A DNA stretch of 64,000 nucleotides, from positions 62,001-126,000 of the forward strand of contig CALYLX010000085.1 of assembly GCA_944990035.1 (NCBI GenBank), written 5' to 3'. The stretch comes from Clitopilus passeckerianus (Eukaryota; Basidiomycota; Agaricomycetes; Agaricales; Entolomataceae). Each line of letters opens with the position of its first letter. The stretch's first letter is position 1. Made by a program: the position numbers and the translations under genes. This document shows positions 44,746-56,893 of the stretch, in pieces. Under the pieces are notes generated by a model, which worked only from the letters and a program-made list of their open reading frames with translations, was not told the origin of the DNA and did not search any database.

Positions 44746-46475
44746 TTAGTGCTCCTGGACCCCACCATCTCTCTTCTCCTTGAACCCCCTCCTGTCCCAG
44801 GTGCCAGCTCCGGTGTTGGTGTATCCCTCCTTGAATGCCGTGGCCCGCTCATGGGTCAACCCAGCAGTGCGAATGAAAATGGTCCCATCGATCTTATCGG
44901 CACTCTTCAACTCCGTGCTCGTGAAATCAGCTTGACCTGCGGGACGGGAGCCGAAGATAGAGCTCCAATGAGCAAGAGCACGCTGTAGCTTCGGAAGGTG
45001 GTCGTCTGGATGCGCGATAGATCCCTGGACGATGTGAAGCCACGGGTTAGGCGTGCCAGCCTTGAACGAAGACGCGTTGGGGAGAGCGTGTTCATGGACC
45101 GGGGCCTTTGGTCCTGGAGGAACTGGATAGGCGTTGGTCTCGCTGAAGAATCCTTCAACATCGAAGTTCTGACGGCCGTGGGCGATCCACCAAGCGACCG
45201 AAATGACGAGATAGGAACGGAGGAGAAGTTCTTGGGATTGTGGCTTGAGGTACGCTGCAATAGTTGGCAAAAAGATGGAGGTGGTGATGAGATGCATGCT
45301 GATTTGGCTTTAGTATCGTAAGTCACAAGAATAGAGGAGTAAAACATACTAGAGGAAGTCAGCATTGAACTCTTCGCCTTTCTTCCACCCAGCAACGCCG
45401 TAGATAAGTGCATTCATATAGACGAGCTCTTCAATCTTCTTGTTGAGTTCATTCGGGTCCGTGCTGTCGTAGGTCCAAGCCTGGACGTGCTTCTCAATCA
45501 GGTCACCATACTTCTCCATGGCGATGATCCACACGTCCAGGTAGAAAGGCTCCTCAATATTATCGAAGGCCGGATCCTTGAGCATCCTGGAGAGGATATC
45601 AAATGCATGCACATTCTTCTTCGAGGATGGCCCCGCGCTCAAGCCAAATCGAAGAACAGAAGGAAGGATACGAGTCAGGGAGTCGACTGCGGCGCTAGTT
45701 TCTGTCTTCCAAAGAGACTTTGGGAGCAATTTGCTTCCGCTGGCTTGGTGAGTGGCAGTCGAGGCAAGTCCTAATGGGTTAACAGCAATGAGCCAGAAGG
45801 ACCCCACACTGATCGATCAAATGAGGTCACCTTCAACAAGTAATCCGGGGATGCCTAACTCCAAACCGTAGCCTACATGGATCATGGGATGGATGATTGC
45901 ATCGAGGAAACGGTCCAGCATGGCGGGTTGCTTGTCGGCAGGTTTGGACGGGTCAAAGTTGGCCTCAAGGTTGAAGATTTGCTTCTCAAGGATGTCAGAG
46001 ATATCTTTGTCCTTGATGTACTCCTCGTAGTACTTCAGATACCCTCCAAAATATCTATAGCGAATGTCAAATCAGGATGCAGCTATTTCTTATTCCGTGA
46101 CTTACTTTTCATCGCCTAGGTGCTCCTTAAAGTTTTGCTCAGTGAGAGCCTCCGGATACTCCTTGATAGGAATTTGGTGGGGAGTATCGAGTGTGTAGGC
46201 GACCTTGAGTACTTCGGCATCGGCACCCAACAACCAGAGTGCTGAAAGGTAATGGGCTGTATGGCTGGAGAATGGCTTAACCCTTGAATACGCGAACTAG
46301 GTTTACAGGAGTGGACATACTTGTGGAATCCTCTCGGATCAAAGAAGACGTGCCATTTCTCGTGGTTATCTTTCAAGAGTTCTCTCAAAGCATTCGTGGA
46401 CTCGGGCGTTACACCTGGCCACGGATTGGGAGACAGCTTCGCAGGAGATGGAGAAGGCGCAGGGAAGAGATCCAT
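44746..46475 (-). CDS. Questin-oxidase-like protein (DUF4243)
   Basis: Five exons: 46321-46475, 46106-46264, 45831-46054, 45350-45770, 44746-45298; closes to 503 aa. Spliced motifs typical of the family: GFHNHTAHYLSALWLLGAD, YFGGYLKYYEEYI, FLDAIIHPMIHVGYGLEFG, ASTATHQASGSKLL, and the C-terminal half with WWIAHGRQNFDVEGFF. The many conserved His residues (HNH, HPMIH, HGR) suit a cofactor- or metal-assisted Baeyer-Villiger-type oxygenase, as described for questin oxidase in anthraquinone ring cleavage. No polyketide synthase or other secondary-metabolism gene lies nearby, so the substrate here may differ. Confidence 0.85.
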
Positions 46476-46520
46476 AGTGTAGTTGCTGAATTGATGAGGA
46501 TTCTTCTGACATTTTGGCTC

Positions 46521-46535
46521 GACTTTATATACTGT
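46521..46535 (-). promoter_or_regulatory. TATA-like element of the questin-oxidase-like gene
   Basis: TATATAAAG on the minus strand about 50 nt upstream of the ATG at 46475. Position suggests a core promoter with a very short 5' UTR. Confidence 0.4.
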
Positions 46536-46599
46536 ATTTTGGTGTTCATGTGCCCTTGTCAGGTGCTATCCCTATCGCCCGTCGGAGTCTGAGATTACT

Positions 46600-48320
46600 A
46601 AATGCCGCCTTTGTGTGGCGGCCTCGAGCGGTGAAAGTATTCAAAAAGCCAGGGAGAGTTTGTACCGATGGAGTTGACACAATTGAGCGCCCCGCAAGGT
46701 TGAGACTTGGCCGCGATTGTAATTCGACTGACGGCATTGGCAGAGATTGATGCACCAAAATAGCTCGACTTCGTCAGCTCAAAATCATGAGAAGCTATAG
46801 CGATTCCGTCTGGGCGCGATCAGAATACATTCTACAAGTTGAAGAAGAGGTCGCTTACTTAGAAATACAGTCAACGGCACGGAGTGATCGCCGTTTGACA
46901 TCTTTGTGTGGGAACTGGTGAGTCAAAAAGAACTCCATGTCAGGAAAGGCGGAAGGTGGATATACGGTTTCACCTCTGAATGTCTTTATTCTTCTATTGA
47001 GCGCCCAGATGCCTGCAACCAATCATGACCATCTTATTTCATGGTCATTCAACGGAGCATGGCGGTGAGCGATGGAGTGAGGTGAAGTGATGATTTCAAC
47101 CTTTCCCGACCCTGACAAATAGCAGTAAGTCTAAATCTCTCACACTCGTCTGCTATGGGCTGCTCACTCGTTTGAAATGAGGAAGCAAGTCAATGACTGT
47201 TGTCACTGTTGGTTTTAGCGCAAGCTTGCTATTGAACTCGGGCCGAAAGTGTATTCCCCTGCTTGCAGCCTCGGATCAGAATCGATCCTCGTCCCGGCCC
47301 ACAAGCCTTTTCTGAGGCCTGAAAGAGTTTGTCTGCAGCTCTGCTTTTTGACAACATGAAACGGTAAGGTAGAACTCAAATGGAAAAATGTTAATCGTAT
47401 GCATTATTCGCGATTTCATAGCCCCCTTTATGGTGCTGCTATCGACATTTGCCCATGCTTCTCGCTACCACGATAAAAACGGATGGATTACTTGGCTACG
47501 GACCGTGCTTCCATTGGCTCTTGCATAACCTTAGACCTTGAGCCTCGCCGCCACAATCTGAACCCCTCCTGCTCAGGAACTTCATCGGAATGTTTGACGT
47601 CATTCAGCCATCACCGCAGATCTAGGGAAATCAAATCTTTCCGGCAGACCTCGTTGCGACCACGGGCATGGCTTGGGTGCCGCTGGCCTGCCGAATTCAA
47701 GCATCTGCACGCTTGATAGGCATTTGTGCCGAGTGCCGTCAACGAAGTTTTGATCCTTCGTGTGGTTAAAAGTAGCATCCTGGCCCGACCTGCCTGTTGA
47801 ATTGCAACGTTGAACACCGAGATGTGTCATGTCTCTAGAATGCCCACGGACCCTCTCTCTCGCTCCTAAGGCAGTGGCTAGTATGTGTTTTCTGATACCA
47901 GATTCCTCTAAAATGCTGGCAGAAACCTGAACTCTCCACGAAAGGGCTGGCGGGAAAATCGGCACTAGCTGAAGATGCTCAAGCAATGCTCGATCGGTCG
48001 ATGTCGTGGACGAGGAAGAATACACACCGGGGAGGAATCGACATATTCTCAGCTTGCTTCGACGACCAGGGGAAGACCGTGACGTGGTTCAGCCGTACAA
48101 CGAGACACAGAAGAGAAGACGTATCATACGATGACCTCTGGCTCTGGGTGAACGTAGGAGAGCGGAGTCGGTTAACACAGGGTGTGGAAAAAAGGTGAGG
48201 GGAAGTCTCCTTCCGCCGTGTTCACTCATGAATTCTTCTCCGCCCCGCTATTGAAGGCCAACCTCGAGAATCCAGGAGGCGAATCAGCTCAGATATCTTT
48301 CCGATTCTGAGTCTGTCTGG
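46600..48320. other. Gene-poor stretch
   Basis: Contains one open plus-strand frame (47986-48198; YDDLWLWVNVGE) and one minus-strand frame (47600-48025), but neither has a domain or clear splice sites. I cannot support a gene. Confidence 0.35.
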
Positions 48321-48326
48321 TCAATT

Positions 48327-48756
48327 ATGCATGTGTATTCTTCTCCCATGTCTCCGCGAATATTCACAGACCATGTCGTGACGTATTCCAACGATTTTCC
48401 ATCAAGCAGGCGGACGGGGTAAGCATTACGTCTGTCGTTATAAGAGTCACACTAATACTTCATGGAGCAGTCTCATAATCTCCACGCCGGTCAATCTTGG
48501 TGAAGTTGAGGGGTCCATCGAAGTAGAAGGAAGGGGTAAGCGTGCTAGGCACGTTCGCATTGAGCAGGTCCAAGAAGTGGATGACGAGTTTGTGGAGTGG
48601 AAGGTTCTTCTGTGCGAGGATATTGGAGGGACTTTCGCGAGGTGGTGTAGAAGGAAAAGGACAAGATTAAGGCTAACCCGAGTAAGCGCTTCAATCTATC
48701 CAGCATTACGGCCGTCAGCTGAAGCCTGCTGTAATAGGAGTACCACACATTCATAG
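48327..48756 (+). CDS. Possible small two-exon hypothetical gene
   Basis: ATG 48327 and exon to 48418, GT-AG intron 48419-48470, then an open exon to a stop at 48756; 125 aa in phase. The middle (PVNLGEVEGSIEVEG, VRIEQVQEVDDEFVEWKVLL) has balanced acidic/hydrophobic composition like a real beta-rich protein, but I recognise no family. A further donor (GTAAGC near 48682) may end the second exon earlier. Speculative. Confidence 0.3.
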
Positions 48757-48862
48757 CAAGCCTCGAATCTCAGCAAAATGGAGCGAAGAGGAAGACATCA
48801 GCCAAAGAAGGTGCTTGAAGGCGACCAGTCTAGAATTTCATACAATACAATACAAAGACATA

Positions 48863-49587
48863 TTAGATAGCATCATTATTGACCAGCTTTCCGCAGGTGA
48901 TGTACTTGTTTGAGAAGTGCTCGATCCAGCCTGTGTTTCTGTGAGCAGTGGCGCTTGGACGTAGAGTGAATTGGAAATACCTTTCATGTTATCACTAAGG
49001 GTCCTGTCAGTATAGGGCTTGGATGTCGTGAAATAACGGTACATACATCTCGTCCTGGCGCAAGTCCTTAAGCTCGTCCAATGGCTGATCAATCGGCGTC
49101 AGCATCTCTGCCAAAACGCCGGTCAGATTCAGGAGAATAAGAAACCAGAATGAAGGTGCCAACCGGGGTCGAAGGATTGCTTGGCCATCCCTCGAGAAGC
49201 GTCTCTTCCAGCGAAGTTACCATACATGCCGTCTATGAAGCGGAGAAATTGAGCACCGTAAGCGCTAATGTGTCGTCTCCGAGCAAACGACCTACCTGGC
49301 CCGTAGAAGTTTCTTCCCGCTGTGACATCGAATACGGTGCCGTTAATGGCAAGCAGTATCCGCTCATTATCCTTGCCATTGAAAGGGGCTAGTGTTTTCG
49401 GTGTGTAAACCTTGAAAAGAACAGTGGGCGGATGTGACTTTGGCATCCATGAGTACCCCGATTTGAATTCGTGCGGAACCGACTTGGGCTTCGATACTGA
49501 GGGAAATACTATGCGTTGCACGGAGTATACAATGTAGAGAAAGAGAACACTGTTGACCGGCGTCCCTAGGTCGAAGGAGAGGCCCAT
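48863..49587 (-). CDS. Membrane-anchored cytochrome b5-like heme protein (Dap1/PGRMC family)
   Basis: Five exons: 49296-49587, 49164-49232, 49047-49107, 48981-48994 (14 nt), 48863-48930; closes to 167 aa. An N-terminal hydrophobic helix ([18 protein letters not shown]) anchors the protein. The MAPR-type cytochrome b5 domain follows: [47 protein letters not shown], then the tail [14 protein letters not shown]. The Tyr residues of the NFYGP and MYGNFAGRD segments are the heme ligand region in PGRMC1/Dap1. By family it binds heme and supports cytochrome P450 steps of sterol synthesis (Erg11) in the ER. Start at 49587 gives the short lumenal leader expected. Confidence 0.88.
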
Positions 49588-50966
49588 GATAATTGAGATT
49601 TGGATGAGTGGACTGACGGTGAGTTGTGGTTGCGGCGGAGGGCCCGCAAGCGAAACGAGCACGGCCACATCGTGAGAACAACTTCCCTTTCTGGATATTG
49701 GGCCGCAGGTGAGTCAAGAACTTGAAGAATCCCAACTTGCCCTGGAATCAATACCATTACATCTAAAGGCAACTATAAGCTTCCTGAGCTTGTGCATTGT
49801 CAAGGATTCTAAGCAACCCTGCGTTAACATACGGCGTAGCCTTGCCTTGTCTCGCACCTTGCACTCCCGGGCCGAGAGCTCGTTTACTTACGTCAATGAT
49901 CCCAGGTTCAACTTCAAGTTTGACAATGCACCGATGTGACAATGTATCTTATGCCCCCATCGACAAGAGGATAAGGTTTTCCTCCATGCGGGAGTACTGT
50001 CATGGCTCTGCGACAGGAACAGTCTACGTGGAGTCAAGTTTGGTGTCAACAACACTCCTTCCAGAGGACCCTGCATTGTGGATACTTCTCTTACAACCGG
50101 ATTCAACGTTGGTCTTGCGCAATTTCTAGGAGAACAAACGTTTGTCTCTGGGATAGACTGAATGCCTGGGCTCCAAAGCAGGGTCCTATGTCAGATATTT
50201 ATCATTCCTGGAATTTTCTAATAACATTTCCGGCCTGGCAGGCACTGGCATATCTTTTTGCCATATCGAAGAGGTATTCCAGGCAATCCTTTCATCTGGA
50301 ATCCTTCCTTTTCTCGCTACATCAAGATGCAGTCGTGCTAATTTATTCTGATAGTGCAATTACTGTGCATTGATAACCCGCACTTTTCGCCTTTTCGCCA
50401 ACATAGGCTACCTCATGTACGACGTCCATTGCTTGAGTCGCATGTGCCATTGTCAGTACCATGGTTTCATTGCGACGCGCTGTTGCACTTCGAGTCCGCG
50501 AAGATCTAGTGGCGCTCGATTACCACCTACAGGATCGCCGAGCCGTGCGATTGCAATGTTCCAACCATTCGAACTCCAGGAAGAAGCCAGATCGGCTTGT
50601 CAGTACGCCATCACACGAGAGCAGGATTAATCTATTTTGCAGCTCTCCGGCACTCGGGGTTGTTGGGATGGGCATGTAACCCCTCAATAAAATGAATTGT
50701 AACTGTTCAGGCCCATCGGCCAGAGCCATCAGCCCGTCAAACCATGATTTCTTTGGGCAAGAACCTTATCTCGTTGGCCTGTACCTTTTGAAAGCTCGTT
50801 CCTTCATCTCGACATGACACAATGTCGTGTTAGTTCCATATCAACGGACCCTTTGTCCCACGAAATTTCTTTGTCGCAGCCACCGATGGTCCTATGTCAA
50901 CTCTATTTTCACCTGGCTCCGGGTCGTTCTATATAGCTAACTAGCTATGTTATTTTCTCCTGCAAA
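49588..50966. other. Intergenic stretch between the Dap1-like gene and the first DUF6533 gene
   Basis: Short ORFs only; no domain, repeat or RNA recognised. It contains the promoters of both flanking genes. Confidence 0.4.
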
Positions 50967-52743
50967 TGTCCCCTGACTATCAGGAAAGTGTCCTACACTT
51001 TTCCTGGACCCGCTTTACGCACCGTAAGTGATTTTGACTACCTCCAATGGCACCGTTATCTGATAACTCACTGGGATAGTCGCTTGTGGCGCACTCGTCG
51101 TCTATGAACACCGTAAGAAAGCGTAGACCCGATCATTTATAACTCTGGGCTGACTGCGTTCTTCAGTGCTCACACTCGATGATGAGGTAGGTATCTCGAA
51201 TTCGATCTATCTCAGGCTACATTCGCTGACCCACAGCCAGATGGAACTGTTCTGGGTAAGCCTGACCACCCACCAGTGGATGTTCAAAAGACCAACGACT
51301 GACGACTATAAACCCCAGAAAAGGCGATGGCTTCCAGCGAAATTTCTCTTTCTGTTGGTAAGGTTTAGAGATGATTGCTACACCTCAAAAACTGACAAGC
51401 TATGCTCCAGTGTCGCTACCTTGGATTGGCCGTTAATGTGTAAGCCTGCATGCATATGCTTTCTGTCCTGTATTTACCTGGCCATTTGGTTATGTTTTAG
51501 GATATCTGCCTTTGGTATAATGCTCCCCAAATCGTATAGCCGTGTATCTGACGAAGAAGGTGCTCCGTCCTTCCCCAGCTTTTACCTCACCGGGGTCATC
51601 GACGAAAGTGGGTCCCCTCATCGGCATCCAGGCGCTCTCAGAATATTTACCCGATCTGAATTAGTTGTAAATTTGTCTTCCTCTGACTTGATTCGCCTCT
51701 GAGCCCAGCCGTAGTTGTAAGTGCTCGAAGCGCCTCTGTACCTGGCAATGACCATACCTGACTCCGTTTTGTTTAGGTGCTCAATATTACGCATGGCAGT
51801 TTGTTGCTTCCTCTCTACAGGCCGTCGTAACGCATGGTAGTAACCTCCTTGTTTGCTGCACAAAGGCGACTGATTCGGGTCAGGTATTTTGCAACTACGG
51901 CTTTATGCCATGTATGGAACCAGTCGGACGGTGCTACATTTTTTCGTATGCAATAAAATATTTGCATGCTCGCTCATAGCTAACGCTAGCCTAGGTGGCC
52001 TTGACGACATTCGAAGTCGTGCTTTCTACTGCCATTGGGGTACTTGGATTTAGGGACCATGACAGAATATGTGAGTATGTTGGCTTAGCCGCTTAGGGGT
52101 ATTTGAACTCATGAGTAACCACGAAAATTCAGCAACCAACGAGCCGTCGCGAGGTGTTTACATTTGCGCTTTCGCAGATGGGAGACACGGAAACTGGGCG
52201 GCATATTGCCTAGGATTTAGGGTATTTTACGAAGCGATTCTCACAATCATGGCGATATACAAGGTGTGGAGATCAGATAAATCCCTGCATATGAGTTGCA
52301 CTCTTCTGCGATCCCTGGCCAGGGATTCCACAACGTACTCCCTCACGTAAGTGAATCCATAATCCCCCCAGTTCTCCCTTCCTAAACCCCCTGCCACTTT
52401 CAGTATCCTGTTCCTCTATGCCACAAATCTCGGGTTCCAAGCATATAATGACGTGAGTGGCACCGTTCTCCGTTACGTTCTGATCTAGAACTCTGCAATC
52501 TCTTAGATCGAGCTGAATCAGCTCTTCTACCCGTTTTCCCTCGCTCTTTCAAGTATTCTGGCGACAAGGTTGCTTATAGGGGCTCGAGCAGCGTCTTGTC
52601 CCGTAGACATGGGTGTAGAGAACTACTTGCTGCCAAGTCAGTTTGCGCGTGATCTCGCCCTTTTCAACGGCAACCAGACCGTGTCAGGTACACATGCAAG
52701 GATTCATCCTCCTGGCCGCCAACAAGAGGACTATTGTCTCTAG
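50967..52743 (+). CDS. DUF6533-domain seven-helix membrane protein, copy 1
   Basis: Many tiny exons; the early ones are 50967-51024, 51080-51112, 51167-51186, 51241-51255, 51319-51357, 51411-51437 and 51501-51533. Spliced, the start reads CGALVVYEHLLTLDDEMELFW, KRRWLPAKFLFLLCRYLGLA, then DICLWYN. This matches the DUF6533 signature (YDHLLT.DDEVE..W..KWS..K.LFLLNRY). Later exons give YYAWQFVASSLQAVVTHGI, LQLRLYAMYGTSRTVL, VALTTFEVVLSTAIGV, WAAYCLGFRVFYEAILTIMA and a C-terminal ATRLLIGAR. One exon between 51534 and 51775 is unresolved. This large Agaricomycete family is predicted to be a seven-helix, GPCR-like membrane protein without known ligand. Confidence 0.75.
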
Positions 52744-53275
52744 GTCCCTATTCTGTGGTATAATAGTGTCATCACCGGCCAAGCAGAGCTTTGGGCCTTT
52801 TAAGTTTTGTAAGAAGTCTAGCTATTAATACACGACGATAATTATGCGTATGAGCTACAGTGCTGTAAAGTCCTTTGGAAATTACTCCTCTCTTAGGAGG
52901 ATGGCGATATATATAGCGAAGATAATTTCTTCAGAGTCTTCGTACAGCTGATAACGCAGCCGGTGCGTCACTCATTATCATCAAGGAAGAACGACGTAAA
53001 TTGGCCGACAGAATCTTCCTCTGATCTGTGGGGTAAAAGTGACATATTTCGAATAATGTGGCAGTTCTGCGTGAGGGTCAGCTCAAGTCACAGCTACGAA
53101 GATGGGAGACAGCAAACTCACTGCAGAAGTAGTAATGGCAACAAGTATTCTGGAAATGAGGACTTTATCAGCAACTATTTTGGATCCTCATCAATGTGAC
53201 CTCACGGGTAAGAGCATTGGTACACGGTCGCCGTATTAAACCGGTACGACAGAAAATTATTAGAGATTATAGCTA
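52744..53275. other. 3' region between convergent DUF6533 genes
   Basis: No coding signal; UTRs of both neighbours. Confidence 0.45.
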
Positions 53276-54299
53276 TCAAGAGTCCTGGCAGGTGAAATGA
53301 ATCAGAATCGACACAGCAGCGTACATCGTTTGGAGAGGCGACAAACCTAACATTGCGACGAAGGTGATGGTGCCATCTCGGAGGACGCGATATGGAATGG
53401 GTGCAAACAAGAGCTTCCTTGTCTTCCACAGTATCATACTGAAGAACATTATTTGAACCGTCAAAGTAGTGGCGCTGGGCAAATAGGTTAATATTCGGGG
53501 AGGGCCTAGTGGAAGGAAAAAAGACGTACGCGAGGTATGTAACATAAAAGGGTGTTCGTTTAGTGATGCAGGCGCCTACCACATCAGCCCTCCCTATAGA
53601 TTTGGCCCCAAGCACCACGATTACGGACATTTCTCCAGCGACCAAAAGCATGGAAAAGGCGAGTACGTAAGGATCTTGATCGTAAAGGGCATAAACTGGA
53701 AGAGCGACGGTCAGCTAACCAGCGCGGTGAACAGTAACAAAGGTAACAAAACATACCCCGATGCACAAGGCTAGACTCCAAGAGCGCCCATAAACTCTGC
53801 CCGCTCAATAGCTGATAAAAATGCCATTTGGTACAGATTGCTCTCGAGATAGAATGAAAGCGTGATATGTGTGTGATGAAGCCGACGTTAGACCTGTAGT
53901 TTTGTTGGTCAGGCCCAAGCCAAGGCGTAATGCATCGTGTTTGAAGAAATACACTCACGCTTGCACAAACATGCCGCCGTATCTCGTTAGCAGATACTGC
54001 CATTTAACAAAAGATGTCCAATGCCTCCTAAACAATTGAAAGCTGAGGTTTTTATTCAGCCAATCCACACTGGATGCCAGATCACCCACCTCCACACGTA
54101 GCGAACCTCGTCGGGAAAATGAGCAGCCCATTCTAGGACATGAAATGTGAATGCCGCATCTGCCCGATATCGTCAGCAAAGGCGCGGAAACAGCTTCTCG
54201 ACCAGTATACTCACAGAAGAAGCAGTTCAAAACGAAGGTTGTGTGCTCAGATAGGGACTCAGGTGAGGTCATTCCCGGACCCGTGGTTACCTCCTCCAT
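53276..54299 (-). CDS. DUF6533-domain seven-helix membrane protein, copy 2
   Basis: Minus strand, about six exons from ATG 54299. The spliced start reads TTFVLNCFFYAAFTFHVLEW, FPDEVRYVWRRHWTSFVKWQ, YLLTRYGGMFVQA, the DUF6533 pattern with DEVRYVW. Later: RAICTKWHFYQLLSGQSLWA, VYALYDQDPYVLAFSMLLVA (the conserved RVYALY-type helix), SATTLTVQIMFFSMILW and YRVLRDGTITFVAML near the C-terminus; stop at 53276. Convergent with copy 1 and clearly diverged from it, so not a very recent duplicate. Exact internal exon borders near 53550-53760 are not all resolved. Confidence 0.7.
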
Positions 54300-55478
54300 T
54301 GCCACAGCCCGGGCAGGTCTTGGACCAAGAGGAGTTGAAGGAAGAGCGGAACCCTACGGAAAAGGAGATGAGGATGAAGGCGGAAAGTAGGAGAACAAAT
54401 TGGGCGACAATACCTTCAGCCACACTTGATTGGTCTCTTTGAGGTTCGATGTTGCTCGCAGACCACGACAGCCCCCTCGTTACTGTGGGAAAGACGGGAA
54501 TGCATTTGAACAAATCGGCGTTATTCCACTCATATTCCCAGGGGACGATCAGGGTTGGACCATTTTTCCGGGAAGCGCCCTATCGAAAATGCCGGATCGG
54601 TTGTGGATGAGATGACCACCACGAAAAGGCACTCAGACACTCTGATCGAGGCAATGTGGGGTCGCGATAATCAATTAACTTCAGTAACGGTGCATCGTTT
54701 GCGAACGCCGTTGCACGCAATGTTGCTGGAGACACTGGGCCAACCCTTCTGCCTGCTACGGCTAACTTACAGCATTGTCAACTGATCATGATCTTTGCTA
54801 GATGGCCCTGTTCTATTGAATACAGCTCGGTTTCGGCTCGTTCGAATTTCGCTATTTTGAATTGCTTTTATAGCTTCGAGATCTATTCAACCCCTTAGAT
54901 TCAGCTATCAACTAACATTGATAACTCGAGAAAAGTAAGCAACCATCTGAACAAGTGGATTCGACAATTATGCTGGTTTTCGCGCCACCACTGCCGTGAC
55001 GGACATCAATCCACATGTCCGGACTTTCTCACTAGATTGCAGCCGTTCTGTCGGACGTTCGTTCTGTAATTCGGCTGCAACGATGGCACCTGACACTAAT
55101 AGTGGTGGTCATTCTGCTCACCAATGCATATGGAGATAACGCAGAACAATTGCAGCCTGTAGGCCTCAGATATATTTAATGGAGAGTCGGTCAAATTGTA
55201 AGCTTCAACGAACAAACCTGTGGCCTCGATTGCCAGAAAATGGCAAATCAAATCAATGTTTACGAGGTGGGACCCGAAAGCTGCAATTTAACCGTGGGCC
55301 ATGTGGCTGTGCATACCATCGAAGATAGTAACCGGACTATGTTCGGCCCGAACAGTGCTTGTCACGCCATTTCCAAAATCGCGCATGTAACGGAAGATCA
55401 CATGACTTACATAACAGAGTCACAACCCATTTTACAACTTTACCCAGTCGCGCCAGTTCAAGGGTCAGAAAACTCTAA
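54300..55478. other. Intergenic stretch between the DUF6533 gene and the Nse3 gene
   Basis: Open frames at 54140-54442 (plus) and 55240-55860 (plus) are shadows or chance. No independent gene supported. Confidence 0.45.
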
Positions 55479-56893
55479 ATGTCGCGGTCCTACACGAGAT
55501 CACAAAGGACGTATGTGGCCTCTCAAGGGCCTTCGCAGTCGCAAAATGGGCGAAGGGCAAGTCAAAATCAGTCTCAGAGGACTCGCTCACGACGCCCAAG
55601 GGAGGAGGAATACGAAGAAGACGACGACGATCAACCAGAGGACCATGACAATGAAGACGAAGATGTCGACATGGAGGAAGAAACCTCGGGCAATGTCAGT
55701 CATTGATACTCTGAACTTCTTGCCTGCGTCCTTGAATGCCTTTCTACAGGATCTGCAGCGCAAAGCCGCAGCGTTGGTTAGATTGGCTTTGTTCACAGAA
55801 CAAAGGCGCACGTCACTTAAGAGGGACGAAATCAGCAAAAAAGGTATTGGCAGTGTTTAAAAAGTTGAATAAGTGTCTAATTGCGTGAAGCTCTTGGGGG
55901 AAACGGTCGATCCTTCAAGGAAGTCTTTGAGCTAGCCCAAGAAATTCTGCGCAAGACTTTCGGAATGGAGTTGGTAGAGCTCCAGCTTCGGGATCCCGAT
56001 GCTGAGGACGACGTAGACAATCGAGCTGCTACAGGTGTGAAGAAAAAAGGTGAGTATTCATTGCCCAATCTTGCCCCATGCCCAGCTCATCCAATTACCC
56101 AGCTGCGAACCCCAACACTAGGAGCTATATTCTGCGGTCGACACTGCATCCCCTTTTACTCGAGCATGCTGCATTGACCGATGAACAGCTGCTTGACAAG
56201 GAGCTACAGGAATCAAAGGAGACCGATGGTACAGATGACGACGACATCGATTGGACTCCAAGTTCATACGGCAGCATCATTAATTGGGCTCAGTCCGACA
56301 ATCTGGGTGCTATTGGGGTCCTTTATACCCTTCTCGCCATTATTCTCGTCAATTCTCGTGTAGTAAGCGACGGTAAGTCCAACAGCTATTATCAGAGAAG
56401 GAGCAGAAGGGCTAATATTCTATCTACAGTTGAACTACGCGCTCATTTGAAACGTCTTGGTCTGCCAGCGGTTGCTGGCCAAATTTCGTTCCCAGAGCAT
56501 AGCACAGTACCCACTGTCTCTGTCGAGACCTACCTCACTACACTCTTGAAACAAAACTACCTCGAACGTGTTCCTGTTGGCGGGGATCCTGCGGGTTCAG
56601 CTAAGGGCAAAGGCAAAGGCAAACGCGGACGCGTCAACTTAGGTGGAGAAGAAGACGGTGACGGCATGAGTGGCGGAGGCTCAGCTTGGGAGTGGAGATG
56701 GGGCTCCCGTGCTCACAGCGAAGTCGGAGAGAAGGGAGTGGCACAGTGGATCTCCGAGTTCATGGTTGGAGAGGACAACGAGGACGAGGATGAGGCCGAG
56801 GGGAGGAGGGCAGGGAACCGGAATAAGAGATTGGAAAAAATGCTTAGTGGTGTTGACAGAGCGGCTGGAGGTAGCTTGAGCGATCTGTGGTAA
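55479..56893 (+). CDS. NSE3: Smc5/6 complex subunit Nse3 (MAGE domain)
   Basis: Five exons: 55479-55694, 55750-55843, 55891-56049, 56103-56372, 56430-56893; closes to 400 aa. The acidic, disordered N-terminus (EEEYEEDDDD) precedes a MAGE domain: AALVRLALFTEQRRTSLKRD, FKEVFELAQEILRKTFGMEL, SYILRSTLHPLLL, NLGAIGVLYTLLAIILVNSR, VELRAHLKRLGLP and VETYLTTLLKQNYLERV. It is the tandem winged-helix MAGE fold of Nse3, which binds the Nse1 RING subunit and Nse4 in the nuclear Smc5/6 DNA-repair complex. The C-terminal tail is Gly/Lys-rich then acidic, with a conserved WEWRWGSRA segment. Fungi have a single MAGE gene, so the assignment is firm. Confidence 0.9.
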
